DNA from: ZAX-1 sp046533095
Lineage (GTDB): Bacteria; Bacillota; Clostridia; Lachnospirales; Lachnospiraceae
Direction of reading: 5' to 3'
Assembly (NCBI GenBank): GCA_046533095.1
Contig: JAJQRA010000023.1
Coordinates: 62,001-126,000, forward strand
DNA: 64,000 nt
In this document: piece by piece, positions 18,435 to 27,237 of the stretch
How the letters are laid out: each line of letters begins with the position of its first letter
How positions within the stretch are numbered: position 1 is the stretch's first letter
Notes under the pieces: generated by a model
Seen by the model: only the letters and a program-made list of their open reading frames with translations
Told to the model about the DNA's origin: nothing
The model's database searches: none
Position numbers and translations under genes: made by a program

Positions 18435-19616
18435 CTATTCCGTAAACTGTTTTGATTTAAACGTATAGTTCTTTGCATCTTCTTCTACTTCTGCTTTATC
18501 CCACGAGTTGTCAATGTAGTCATTCGTAAACACATCGGTTGCCACTACGTCTTTTGTAATTGTTCCGGCATCTAGCGACGCTTTGATTGCACTTGTCCAG
18601 CTTTCTTCTTTTAAAGTACCAATTCCAAGGTTTTCGATAAAATCCGTTTGTTCTTCTTGTGTTACGCCAAGATAGGTCTTGATGCAATAATCGCTCGTTC
18701 CAATTGCGCCCTCTTTATCAATCTCTAAAGAAGGTACCGACTGTAGTACAATATCTGCCGCTGCTTGTGGGTTTAGGTATAGGAAATAAATTCCTTTTGC
18801 GAGTGCCCTGTTATATTTTTTTACAATTTCAGGGTTTTCTTTTGCATAAGTACTTGTTGTTACAATTGTGTTCGAAACTTGTGGAAGGAGTTCATCCCCA
18901 TTAAAATACCTAAAATCAAATCCTTGCCCTAATAATTGTCCAATTTCGCCGAGCCATGTAAGTAAAATATCTGCCTGCCCTCTGTCTACGCCCTGATATC
19001 TTGTATCGCCTAGCACAACCCATTCGATTTTAGAGGTATCGATTCCACCTGCCTGCAAGATAGGCTCTGCAAGCGGCTGCCAGGATGCATCTCCAAGTGC
19101 AATGGATTTCCCTTCAAAGTCTTTCCACTCCTTGATCTCGGAATCGTTTTTTACTGCAAATCCAAAGATGTTTACGGGGCATTCATTAAAAACCGATAAC
19201 AGATCCAGTCCAGCTTCGCGGCCGGAAAGCACTAGCCCGGCAGTCGGTCCAACAAATTGAACTTCCCCTGACTGCACTAATTTTGAATCTTTTCCTGTCC
19301 CGTCAACAATCTCAACCTCTAATCCTTCTTCTTCAAAATAACCTAAATAAATGGGCAGATAATGATGGATTTGGTCAAACGATTCCGGGAAAGTTGGCGA
19401 TGCGACTTTAATGTGGATCAGTTCTTCCTCTTTTGTTTCTTCGCCTTTGGTTTCTTCGGCAGGCTCTTCCGGCTCTTTTGTTTCGGCTGTGTCATCAGCA
19501 GCCACTTTGCTTTCTTTTGCTTTTGGCGCCTCATTGCTCTCCGCTGTTTGTCCGCATCCTGCAAAAGCTCCTACTACTAAAATTACAGCTAATAACAATC
19601 CTATTTTCTTTTTCAT
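18435..19616 (-). CDS. ABC transporter substrate-binding lipoprotein (SsuA/TauA/NMT1-like)
   Basis: The 393-residue protein starts with a lipoprotein signal (MKKKIGLLLAVILVVGAFAGCG, Cys21 in the lipobox) and an acidic Glu/Lys-rich linker (about 22-70). The mature part is an NMT1/SsuA-like periplasmic-binding fold (VASPTFPESFDQIHHYLPIYLGYFEEEGLEVEIV; VQFVGPTAGLVLSGR). This family binds sulfonates, taurine, nitrate, aromatic acids or thiamine precursors. It is the only binding protein for the two permeases and two ATPases encoded upstream in the same operon. Confidence 0.9.
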   Translation of the reverse strand: MKKKIGLLLAVILVVGAFAGCGQTAESNEAPKAKESKVAADDTAETKEPEEPAEETKGEETKEEELIHIKVASPTFPESFDQIHHYLPIYLGYFEEEGLEVEIVDGTGKDSKLVQSGEVQFVGPTAGLVLSGREAGLDLLSVFNECPVNIFGFAVKNDSEIKEWKDFEGKSIALGDASWQPLAEPILQAGGIDTSKIEWVVLGDTRYQGVDRGQADILLTWLGEIGQLLGQGFDFRYFNGDELLPQVSNTIVTTSTYAKENPEIVKKYNRALAKGIYFLYLNPQAAADIVLQSVPSLEIDKEGAIGTSDYCIKTYLGVTQEEQTDFIENLGIGTLKEESWTSAIKASLDAGTITKDVVATDVFTNDYIDNSWDKAEVEEDAKNYTFKSKQFTE

Positions 19617-19630
19617 AATTCTTATCCTTT

Positions 19631-20404
19631 CTACTCTGCTATCTGATTTCTAGTTCTCATAATTCTTTCTTCGATATGTGAAATGGTATAATATAAAATG
19701 AATCCTAATAGTGCGACATAAAAGATACATGCCAAAGCCTGCGGCATCTTCATATACGCAACAAATAGATTGATTTGGGCACCAAGCCCTTTATTTCCAC
19801 CTGTCATCTCCGCCGCAACCGAAGATAAGATGGAAAGGATAGCCGAAAGCTTAATCCCTGTAAATACACCGGGAACAGCATCCGGCAAAATACAGTAATA
19901 TAGCCTCTTTAGTTTACTGGCCTTAAAGGAATCCATAAGCTCTAAGCGCAGTGGATCTACATTTGCGAATGCGACACAGCAATTGAAATTCATAATTGGA
20001 AATGACTGAATCACAATCGTTACAATTATGATCGGCCTTCCTATTCCAAACCATAGCATGAGAAGCGGCACAATCGTGATAAGCGGTATCGTACACAAAA
20101 GATTTACATAGGGCGTCAACGTGATCCCGATTACTTTATTTGCGTTAATAAGCGACCCTAACGTAAGCCCTATTGTCATAGCAAGTGCAAATCCAACGAT
20201 CACATTCGCGTAAGTATAAAAAACCGCAGGGAGTATCTCTTTATAGTCCCTTACGATTGCAGCCGCAATCTGCGTTGGGCTTGAAAGTTTCCATGAAGGA
20301 ATTTCAAAAGCAGGAATTGCTATCTGCCATAGAATCAATAGGAGTATCACTGCGGTAACCGGCAATAACATCTGCTTCACTTTTTGATTGGTTTTTTGCT
20401 TCAA
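19631..20404 (-). CDS. ABC transporter permease (SsuC/TauC-like), second copy
   Basis: The 257-residue integral membrane protein has about six membrane helices and the BPD_transp_1 coupling motif (ELMDSFKASKLKRLYYCILPDAVPGVFTGIKLS). It matches SsuC/TauC-type importers. The start is a TTG at 20404, since GGGGG lies 8 nt upstream and the nearest ATG is out of frame. It follows the second ATPase after 89 nt and precedes the binding protein by 14 nt. It probably forms a heterodimer with the other permease of the operon. Confidence 0.88.
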   Translation of the reverse strand: MKQKTNQKVKQMLLPVTAVILLLILWQIAIPAFEIPSWKLSSPTQIAAAIVRDYKEILPAVFYTYANVIVGFALAMTIGLTLGSLINANKVIGITLTPYVNLLCTIPLITIVPLLMLWFGIGRPIIIVTIVIQSFPIMNFNCCVAFANVDPLRLELMDSFKASKLKRLYYCILPDAVPGVFTGIKLSAILSILSSVAAEMTGGNKGLGAQINLFVAYMKMPQALACIFYVALLGFILYYTISHIEERIMRTRNQIAE

Positions 20405-20410
20405 ATCATA

Positions 20411-20511
20411 TTCCCCCTTTCTATTTGATCTTCGCTATCCTGTCCGCTAGTTTTCTACTGCATCGATGCATTCGCGAAATCGATTGCCCTATCCTATTTG
20501 ATCTTCGCTAA
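20411..20511. repeat. Duplicated 3' end of the second ATPase gene
   Basis: CCTATTTGATCTTCGCTA occurs at about 20419 and again at about 20492, where it encodes the last residues and stop of the ATPase (LAKIK stop). The gap between the ATPase and permease is thus a partial tandem copy of the gene end. Confidence 0.75.
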
Positions 20512-21306
20512 ATCTATGGCCCCGATAAGCTCTGTAATCTGGTTGCAGTATGCGAGGAACCGCTGTGTATATTTATCTTCAATCTTTCGATTTTCCCCTA
20601 GTTCAATTGGAACATTTGCCACAATCCTTCCCGGATCCGATCGCATGACGTAGATTCTTTGACCGACTAGAACCGCCTCCTCTACATCGTGTGTAATGAA
20701 GATAATCGTGATTCCCATTTTCTTATAAAGATCCAAAAGTTCCATATCCATCTGCTCACGTGTCAGTTCATCAAGTGCGCCATATGGTTCGTCCATCATC
20801 AAGATATCCGGTTTATGCACCATCGCTCGTATCACGCCCAGCCTTTGTGCCATCCCACCGGATATTTCGTAGGGATAGGCGCTTTCATATTCTTGTAGAC
20901 GAACCATTTCCAAGAGATACTCGGCATACTCGATATGCTCCGGCGTGCTGCTGTTTAATAATTTTAATGGAAGCAGCAGATTTTCTTTCACCGTGAGCCA
21001 CGGATATAGGTTTGGAAGTTGAAATACAAAACCCATTCTCTTAATAATATCTTTACTAATTTGTTTCTTGTTGTCGTAGATGTAGTCTTCAATTTTTATC
21101 GTTCCCGCAGTCGGTTTTATGATATCGTCAATCAAACGAATGATGGTTGATTTCCCGCAGCCGCTTGCTCCTACAAGGACCAGGAATTCCCCCTTGTTTA
21201 CTTCCATCGTAATGTCTTCTAGTGCAGATGTGGTTTTATTCTTTGTTGTAAATTGCTTATGGACCCCTTCTAGTGTAATGAAAGGCTTTGTTTTTGCTAT
21301 TTCCAA
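20494..21306 (-). CDS. ABC transporter ATPase (SsuB/TauB-like), canonical subunit
   Basis: The 270-residue ATPase has Walker A GASGCGKST, Q-loop FVFQLPNLYPW, signature ISGGMAQRL, Walker B ILMMDEPYGALDE with the catalytic glutamate, and the switch histidine in IIFITHDVEEA. All catalytic residues are intact, unlike its partner (22040-22828). The start is a TTG at 21306 that overlaps the end of the upstream permease gene by 10 nt and has AAGGAAGG upstream. The pair very likely assembles as a heterodimer with one active ATP site. Confidence 0.9.
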   Translation of the reverse strand: MEIAKTKPFITLEGVHKQFTTKNKTTSALEDITMEVNKGEFLVLVGASGCGKSTIIRLIDDIIKPTAGTIKIEDYIYDNKKQISKDIIKRMGFVFQLPNLYPWLTVKENLLLPLKLLNSSTPEHIEYAEYLLEMVRLQEYESAYPYEISGGMAQRLGVIRAMVHKPDILMMDEPYGALDELTREQMDMELLDLYKKMGITIIFITHDVEEAVLVGQRIYVMRSDPGRIVANVPIELGENRKIEDKYTQRFLAYCNQITELIGAIDLAKIK

Positions 21307-22043
21307 GCAATCACCTTCCTTTCAATCCATACAACGATTTGAAATAATAGAATAGCCAGCAGGCAGACGGAAAGGATGCAGGCGAATACGGTATCCGTAG
21401 CCAATGTACTCGCCGCTATTTGAATCCTTGTTCCGATACCACCGGCGCCTACTGCAATATCTCCACTGACTGCTCCAATTGTAGAAAGAATACAGCCAAG
21501 CTCCAACCCTGCAAATACACGGGGCAGTGCATTCATAAATATGATTTTCCTAAATATTTCCCACCGATTTGCTCCATAGGATTTCATCAAATCCACTTTA
21601 TCTTGCTCCACATTTGAAAATCCTACCAGGCTATTTAAGATAATAATCGGTGTTGTCTGCAAAATCACCACAATCACCTTTACTTTTGCCGTAAATCCAA
21701 TAAATGGAATCAGAATCGGAACAATGACGATAATCGGCGTTACGAGGGTTACAATAATCAGTGGTGTTGCAATCTTTACCAGCGTGGCGGATTGTGCCAA
21801 AAGCGCCGCAATTAGAATTCCGACCGGTACTGCGATTAGATAGCCAAGAAGCAGGTTTTTCATCGTGGTCACTAAATCCGGCAAAATAATTGCGATAAAC
21901 TTATTCTGAAAAGCTGAAAGAATCGCGCTAAAACTTGGTAATACCGTTTTATCTATCTGAAGCCCTACTGCGAAAGCCTCCCACAGGATTAGGATCGCCA
22001 CCAGCAATCCGATGGGTGCCAATCTCATTTTTAATTTCATCAT
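21297..22043 (-). CDS. ABC transporter permease (SsuC/TauC-like), first copy
   Basis: The 248-residue membrane protein has about six helices and the EAA-type coupling loop DLMKSYGANRWEIFRKIIFMNALPRVFAGLELG. The start was set at the first of two ATG codons (22043), with AGGAG close upstream; the frame extends 41 codons further but those would overlap the ATPase gene widely. The ATG overlaps the ATPase stop by 4 nt (ATGA). It is distinct in sequence from the second permease, so the two probably form a heterodimeric channel. Confidence 0.88.
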   Translation of the reverse strand: MMKLKMRLAPIGLLVAILILWEAFAVGLQIDKTVLPSFSAILSAFQNKFIAIILPDLVTTMKNLLLGYLIAVPVGILIAALLAQSATLVKIATPLIIVTLVTPIIVIVPILIPFIGFTAKVKVIVVILQTTPIIILNSLVGFSNVEQDKVDLMKSYGANRWEIFRKIIFMNALPRVFAGLELGCILSTIGAVSGDIAVGAGGIGTRIQIAASTLATDTVFACILSVCLLAILLFQIVVWIERKVIAWK

Positions 22044-22828
22044 GCGCTCCTTTCCCTTAAATAGCCGGCCAATTCTTTTCTTATCGCTGCATAATGAGGA
22101 TGTTCGATGAGGTTTTCCCATCGTTCTTGATAGGTAAAGGGCACTTTTACCACATGTGACACACAAGATGGCTTTGTCGATAATACGTATACCCTATTTG
22201 CCAGCATGAGTGCTTCTTCTATATGGTTTGTAACCATAACGACTGTCTTTTGTTCCCGTTTCCATATCTTTAACAATTCATAGCCTAGTATTTTCCTTGT
22301 AATCGCATCTAAGGCACCAAAGGGCTGATCTAATAATAAAATGGAAGGGTCATGCACGAACGCTCTTGCAATGGCAGTCCTTTGACGCATTCCGCCCGAA
22401 AGTTCTCTTGGATATACGTTTGCATATGCTTCAAGCCCGACTAATTGCAGTACAGCGTAAATGCGCTCGCTCACCTCCTTGCGTCTTTGGCCAAATTCTA
22501 ACGGAAGGTGTACATTTTGATAGACATTTCTCCACTCAAGCAGATTATCATGCTGAAAGACATATCCAAAATCAGCTTTTGTTTTCTTGTCAATGCCTTT
22601 GCCGTAATCCTTTCCGTCTAAAACAATCTGCCCGGCACTCGCCATTTCAATGCCACCCATAATGCGTAGCAAAAGAGATTTTCCGCAACCGCTTGCACCC
22701 ATGATACAGACAAATTCATTTTTCGCAATTGAAAGGTCAACCTGATCCAAAACACGGCATATCGCTCCCTCATTTGTCTTGACTGATTTTTGAATGTTTT
22801 CTAAGAGAAAATAATTTTCCTTTTCCAT
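22040..22828 (-). CDS. ABC transporter ATPase with degenerate catalytic site
   Basis: The 262-residue ATPase has Walker A GASGCGKSL, Q-loop YVFQHDNLLEW and signature LSGGMRQRTA. The Walker B region reads ILLLDQPFGALD, where the catalytic glutamate is glutamine, and the switch region reads VVMVTNHIEEAL, where the usual TH is TN. Both changes were checked at codon level (GAT CAG; ACA AAC CAT). These substitutions are known to block or slow hydrolysis in ABC ATPases. The partner ATPase in the operon is canonical. This is the first gene after the promoter at 22939-22967. Confidence 0.88.
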   Translation of the reverse strand: MEKENYFLLENIQKSVKTNEGAICRVLDQVDLSIAKNEFVCIMGASGCGKSLLLRIMGGIEMASAGQIVLDGKDYGKGIDKKTKADFGYVFQHDNLLEWRNVYQNVHLPLEFGQRRKEVSERIYAVLQLVGLEAYANVYPRELSGGMRQRTAIARAFVHDPSILLLDQPFGALDAITRKILGYELLKIWKREQKTVVMVTNHIEEALMLANRVYVLSTKPSCVSHVVKVPFTYQERWENLIEHPHYAAIRKELAGYLRERSA

Positions 22829-22919
22829 CCTGAATTCTCCTGTATTATTGTTTACGGCATCTGTGGAAACAACGATGGCGTTATGCCATTTCGTATCCTT
22901 TTTATCTAATTCCTTTCAT

Positions 22920-22967
22920 TCATATATGTATAGGATGTATTATATAGTGCCTATAATTCAATGTCAA
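22920..22967 (-). promoter_or_regulatory. Promoter of the importer/amidohydrolase operon with operator half-site
   Basis: On the minus strand TTGACA (22962-22967) and TATAAT (22939-22944) are 17 bp apart. Nine bp after the -10 is ACATATATGA (22920-22929), which equals the left half and spacer of the 17-bp palindrome found at the regulator promoter (36331-36347). The right half is not conserved. Shared control with the nitrogenase-like operon is inferred. The remainder of 22829-23100 shows no gene. Confidence 0.7.
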
Positions 22968-23100
22968 TAAAATAATCTGCCATCCCTTTGCCAATTTTCA
23001 TATTTTCAAAAAATATTGGCATGAAAGGTCAGATGATGCCGATATTATCATTGCAGCGATTCTATGGAAATGAAATATTCGCCATTTTCATGCAGCTCTT

Positions 23101-23275
23101 TTCACATAAAGAATAATATCTATCGGTCAGCACTAATAGATGCAAATCCTTCCCCTGCTGCATTCACCTTTTCACATAAAGAATAATACCTATCGGTCAG
23201 TACTAATAGATGCAAATCCTTCCCCTGCTGCATTCACCTTTTCACATAAAGAATAATATCTATCGGTCAGCACGG
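23101..23275. repeat. 70-bp tandem repeat at the 3' end of the short UroD-like gene
   Basis: Units start at 23101, 23171 and 23241 with TTCACATAAAGAATAATA. Each unit is a copy of the gene's C-terminal coding part (TDRYYSLCEKVNAAGEGFAS). Because 70 is not a multiple of 3, the second copy shifts frame and meets a stop at once. Confidence 0.9.
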
Positions 23276-23801
23276 TATGTATACACTGATGTCCCAGTAG
23301 ATAAAAGCCTGCTTTCTTTGCTAAGCCGCATAAAAATTCCTTATAGTTTTGCTGTTCGATAGAAGTAATCCTGCTTTCTAAAAATCCGTGTTTTTCCAAT
23401 AAAGCGGAACTGCGCGGACATAGATGGAGCACACTGCCATTCTCTTTTAAGCGCTGCCCATACCGAAACGTTTCCGCTTTCATATCTCTAAGCAATGAAA
23501 ATAGGTATTTTTCGGCAAATTCAATTGTATTTTTCTCACCGACAACATTCGGGTTTGCATAGGGGTCTGCGATTGATATTATGGTGCCGCCATCTTGCAA
23601 AGCCTCATAAATGCGGTTCTTTATCTGTGCCGTTTGATCGGCAAGCAATTCGTGTATGCGCTCTGGATTCTTGTACATTTGCTTGTAAAGCACGGTTCTG
23701 TCGCGCTCTTTTTCCAGTATGGCAGAGTATGGCGCAAACATACGCAATACCCCATCTTCCTCTATCCCATTCTCATACATGCAGTACTGATCCAATTCCA
23801 T
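23190..23801 (-). CDS. Short UroD/methyltransferase-like protein
   Basis: The 203-residue protein covers only the C-terminal half of a UroD-type TIM barrel. It has ISIADPYANPNVVG (compare ISIADPTATGEILG in the full-length neighbour at 25534), then VLHLC with His126 and Cys128, and GHQC with Cys173. These three match the His-x-Cys...Cys zinc site of MtaA/MtbA-type corrinoid methyltransferases. Full members are about 340 residues, so the N-terminal half is missing. The RBS-start junction with the activator gene is tight (1-nt gap), which argues for a real gene. The last residues are affected by the 70-bp repeat. Confidence 0.65.
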   Translation of the reverse strand: MELDQYCMYENGIEEDGVLRMFAPYSAILEKERDRTVLYKQMYKNPERIHELLADQTAQIKNRIYEALQDGGTIISIADPYANPNVVGEKNTIEFAEKYLFSLLRDMKAETFRYGQRLKENGSVLHLCPRSSALLEKHGFLESRITSIEQQNYKEFLCGLAKKAGFYLLGHQCIHTVLTDRYYSLCEKVNAAGEGFASISTDR

Positions 23802-23802
23802 A

Positions 23803-25413
23803 TCAAAACCCCAACGATTTCACGAATCGCTTTTCAAAGCCTTCACTGTTCGACAGCTCAATTTTCTCAATATGCTTTACAACCTTAGCCATCGTTTTGC
23901 GAAAATCGGTATTCAGCAAAAATGCCGTCCCGCCCGACTGCGACGTATTGCCCACAAACGTTGCCTTTCCCTTAAATTCCGGTGGCAGCAGCCCAATATT
24001 AAGCAAGCTATCCTCGCTTAAGTGATAGCCAAACGAGCCGGCAATTTCCACATTATCCACGTCTGCCGCTTTCATGTCAAGCTGTTCTAGCAAGGCCTCT
24101 ACTCCACTTCGGATTGCCCCTTTTGCAAGCTGTATCTGGCGCACATCCTTTTGCGTTAAATATACATCATTTGTAATGTAAAACACTGTTTTTCCATTTG
24201 CTATTCTAAGGCCGTCGTATTTCGATTTATCCAGAGCGATAAATTTACCAGTTTTGCCGATGAGCCCAACGCGTACCAGTTCACCTACGATATCTAAAAG
24301 GCCGCTGCCACAAATGCCCGTTGCCACTCCGCCGCCGATCACGCTGTATGCTATTTCATGCGTTTCCTCCGCAATCGAAAACCGTTCCACTGCCCCGGCC
24401 GCAGCACGCATTCCGCAGGTGATATTCATTCCCTCAAAAGCAGGTCCGGCCGCAGTAGATGTAGCTGCAAGCATTCCAAAATGTGCAAGCACCATCTCTC
24501 CATTTGTCCCTACGTCTATAAAAATTGTGGTTTCCTTTCGTTCAAACAGCTGTGACGCTAAAATGCCGGAGGTAATATCAGGCCCTACAAAGGCAGATAT
24601 AATCGGCGGCAGATAGATAAGGGCAAAGGGCGAGATGTTTAAATCAACTGCCGGCAGATAAGAATCCCCCTCAATTTGCGAGGTGTACGGATATTGCCCC
24701 AACGGCTTTGGATTTATGCCACACGCCAAATGAAGCATTGCCGTATTGCCACTATATACAGTCTCATAGATATGTTGCCTGTCCACATTGGCCACCTTCG
24801 CCATTGCGCCAATCATTTCATTTAGCGTGTTGTCCAGTACGTTTTTTAATATTTTTGTGCCATTGCCGCCATCGCTTGATGCAAAATGAATCCTCGTCAG
24901 TACATCCTGTGCATATGTGCTCTGCGGATTTAGCGCATGTTCGATTGCCAACTGTTCCCCTGTCGCAAGGTTTATTAGTGCCGCTACCAGCGTAGTTGTG
25001 CCAATATCCACACAAATGCCATATAAAAAATTACTTGTGTCGCCAGCTTCAACGCCAATCACCACATCGCCGCCATAAACAGTGGTTTCTTTCGTATCAT
25101 GGTGAAACTTTTTTGCTATGTACGCCTTTGTTTCATATAAAAAGCTATTGCCTTTTGCGCGTATCTGCAAGGTTTGGTTTTCCTGTTCTTTGCTTTCAAC
25201 AAACACGGCAACCTGATCATAGGCTTTTGATTGGCAGGCGAGCACATAATTGGAATTTTTGGATTGCAGCTGCACACGACATTTTTTACAGGTTCCCATC
25301 CCATTGCATGGAGCTTCTAGTGCTACACTTGCCATCCGTGCCGCATCTAATATGCTGCTGCCTGGTGGGACAACTACCGCTTTTCCCTCCTCGGGGAAGA
25401 TTACCTTAGGCAT
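23803..25413 (-). CDS. Corrinoid protein reductive activator (RamA/RACE-like, 2Fe-2S plus ASKHA ATPase)
   Basis: The 536-residue protein has an N-terminal plant-type 2Fe-2S domain with Cys36, Cys42, Cys45 and Cys60 (PCNGMGTCKKC; LACQ), a linker, and a large ASKHA-type ATPase domain (ICVDIGTTTLVAALI; FIDVGTNGEMVL; GSGLLDIVGEL; IAGSFGYHL). Such proteins use ATP to pass electrons to Co(II) corrinoids and return them to Co(I). The start was set at the ATG at 25413 (MPKVIFPEEG) after GGTGGGAAAA; the frame could extend 13 codons but those come from the 64-bp repeat. It lies directly after the second methyltransferase gene. Confidence 0.9.
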   Translation of the reverse strand: MPKVIFPEEGKAVVVPPGSSILDAARMASVALEAPCNGMGTCKKCRVQLQSKNSNYVLACQSKAYDQVAVFVESKEQENQTLQIRAKGNSFLYETKAYIAKKFHHDTKETTVYGGDVVIGVEAGDTSNFLYGICVDIGTTTLVAALINLATGEQLAIEHALNPQSTYAQDVLTRIHFASSDGGNGTKILKNVLDNTLNEMIGAMAKVANVDRQHIYETVYSGNTAMLHLACGINPKPLGQYPYTSQIEGDSYLPAVDLNISPFALIYLPPIISAFVGPDITSGILASQLFERKETTIFIDVGTNGEMVLAHFGMLAATSTAAGPAFEGMNITCGMRAAAGAVERFSIAEETHEIAYSVIGGGVATGICGSGLLDIVGELVRVGLIGKTGKFIALDKSKYDGLRIANGKTVFYITNDVYLTQKDVRQIQLAKGAIRSGVEALLEQLDMKAADVDNVEIAGSFGYHLSEDSLLNIGLLPPEFKGKATFVGNTSQSGGTAFLLNTDFRKTMAKVVKHIEKIELSNSEGFEKRFVKSLGF

Positions 25414-25426
25414 TTTTCCCACCGCC

Positions 25427-25552
25427 CTTTCCGTAAACATAAGATCGATCATGGGAATGGCTGCTTACCTTAGTCATTCTTTCCACCGCCCTTTCCGTAA
25501 ACATAAGATCGATCATGGGAATGGCTGCTTACCTTAGTCATTCTTTCCACCC
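25427..25552. repeat. 64-bp tandem repeat at the methyltransferase-activator junction
   Basis: Two copies start at 25427 and 25491. Each carries, on the minus strand, GGTGGAAAGAATGACTAAGG, which is both the end of the methyltransferase gene and a near copy of the activator's RBS and start (GGTGGGAAAAATGCCTAAGG). The ancestral junction was evidently duplicated twice. Confidence 0.88.
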
Positions 25553-26568
25553 TCCTTGATCGCATCCGTAAAGGCCTTGATATTTGCAAGCGGTGTAGAG
25601 GTTGACAATCCACAGGCGGGCGCTAAAATATCAATATTTTTCGTCAAAAGATTGGTTGCGTTTTCATATATTTTAGCTGGATTTGAAAATTCCAACAAAT
25701 AGGTGCTCAAATTCCCCATTGTAGTTGCATCGGAAAGTTCCTTTTTCAGCGTCCTTAGATCCACAAACGCATCTACGCTTAATGCATCGCCATGGAGCTT
25801 TTGCAACTGTGGCTTTACCATGCGCACATCACCGCAAATATGTATGATAACAGGGATTCCCATCTCATGAATGCGATCCGCAATTTGATTCAAATAAAGG
25901 ACAGCGAACTCATCGAAGCACTTTGGCCCTAATATTTCGCCGGTTGCCGTTGGATCGGCGATCGAAATTGCGGTGGCGCCACTCTCTACCATAAGCCTTG
26001 CATATGCAATCAACTGTTCTGCTACGTACGAAATGACCTTGTGTGCATCGCTTCGTTCACGGCGCAGCTGTTTTAAAAATATCATCGGATCTACAAGGGA
26101 AGCCGCCGTAGAGATTGGTCCTGTCAAACTTCCAATCACCGGAATGTCGGGATACTTTTTTTTAAGGGAATACATGGCCTGTGCGACAGTCTGCGCACGC
26201 GTATGCCGTACGATTTCCCCACTTGGCAAAAAATCAACCTCTTTTACCGAGGGAAAGCGTTCTTGTTGAATCTTCGGTTCACATTCTAAACTGCCAAAGT
26301 CAACCGTGCTTCCAAGCGCCTGCGCCTCCACCGTCATACAAAAGGGAATGCCAAAATTCTCAAATCCCGTATGTTCCCATACGTCCTTCGCCAAATCAGA
26401 CATTTTCTCTGCCGTATGGTGTGCATCAGGCAAAACATGCCCGGTCTTGTTCATAACGTCTACGACGGCGGCATTCATCATCCCACCGGGGCAGATGACA
26501 GGCGCACGTTCCACTTTTTGTCCATGCAGTACTCTGTTTAGTCGTTCCTTTGGTGAAAAAGCATCCAT
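25534..26568 (-). CDS. UroD-type corrinoid methyltransferase (MtaA/MtbA-like), second copy
   Basis: The 344-residue protein has the UroD TIM-barrel fold with the zinc ligands of methylcobamide methyltransferases: IIHICG (His243, Cys245) and APACGLS (Cys319). ISIADPTATGEILG near 201-214 is a shared family segment. The N-terminal PVICPGGMMNAAV loop replaces the substrate loop of true uroporphyrinogen decarboxylase, whose signature arginines are absent. It probably moves a methyl group to or from the corrinoid protein encoded just upstream (5-nt gap). Confidence 0.85.
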   Translation of the reverse strand: MDAFSPKERLNRVLHGQKVERAPVICPGGMMNAAVVDVMNKTGHVLPDAHHTAEKMSDLAKDVWEHTGFENFGIPFCMTVEAQALGSTVDFGSLECEPKIQQERFPSVKEVDFLPSGEIVRHTRAQTVAQAMYSLKKKYPDIPVIGSLTGPISTAASLVDPMIFLKQLRRERSDAHKVISYVAEQLIAYARLMVESGATAISIADPTATGEILGPKCFDEFAVLYLNQIADRIHEMGIPVIIHICGDVRMVKPQLQKLHGDALSVDAFVDLRTLKKELSDATTMGNLSTYLLEFSNPAKIYENATNLLTKNIDILAPACGLSTSTPLANIKAFTDAIKEGGKND

Positions 26569-26573
26569 CTGAT

Positions 26574-27224
26574 CTACCTCCCAACCAAAGAATTTGTCAA
26601 GCGCACTGCTTGATTGGCATTCGCAGAATATGCATCCGCCCCGATTTTGTCGGCAAATCCTTGTGAAACGGGGCCGCCACCGATAACCACCTTAAAGTCC
26701 TGTCTTATGCTTCGCTCATTTAAGATGCGGATCACCTCTTCCATGCCGTCCATCGTTGTGGTCATGAGCGATGAAACCATAATGATTTTTGCACCTTTTT
26801 CAATCGCACTGTCAACAAATACACATGGGGGAACATCCCTGCCTAAATCAACCACATCAAAACCGGCAGCAGACAGCATAAGCTTGACTAGGTTTTTTCC
26901 GATGTCGTGCGTATCTCCCTCTATGACGCCGATCACAATACGATGCTTTTCGTCTTGCTCCTCCGTTTTTATGTGTGGCTTTAATATCTCCATGCCTATA
27001 TTTAACGCATCTGCGCACATAAGCAGTTCCGGCACAAAATATTCCTCTTCCTCAAAAAGCTGCCCCGCCTGTTCCATTCCTTTTGACAGCCCCTGATCAA
27101 TCGCTTCATACGCATCAAATCCGGCCGCGACTACGGCATTTGACAACGCAGCAGTAAGGTCTTCATCCATAGCAACAACTGCTTGCGCTAGTTGTTCATA
27201 AAGTTCCGTTTCTGTTTTCGCCAT
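26574..27224 (-). CDS. Corrinoid (cobalamin-binding) methyltransferase protein
   Basis: The 216-residue protein has the usual two-part design: an N-terminal helical B12-cap domain (about 1-85) and a C-terminal Rossmann-like B12 domain with the lower-ligand motif EGDTHDIGKN (His106) and GGGPVS. It resembles MtaC/MtbC/MttC. The start at 27224 has AGGAGG 9 nt upstream; 17 codons further upstream lack support. It is the only corrinoid carrier in the operon, flanked by the NifK-like gene and a methyltransferase, and is the presumed substrate of the activator. Confidence 0.93.
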   Translation of the reverse strand: MAKTETELYEQLAQAVVAMDEDLTAALSNAVVAAGFDAYEAIDQGLSKGMEQAGQLFEEEEYFVPELLMCADALNIGMEILKPHIKTEEQDEKHRIVIGVIEGDTHDIGKNLVKLMLSAAGFDVVDLGRDVPPCVFVDSAIEKGAKIIMVSSLMTTTMDGMEEVIRILNERSIRQDFKVVIGGGPVSQGFADKIGADAYSANANQAVRLTNSLVGR

Positions 27225-27237
27225 TCCAAGCTTCCTC

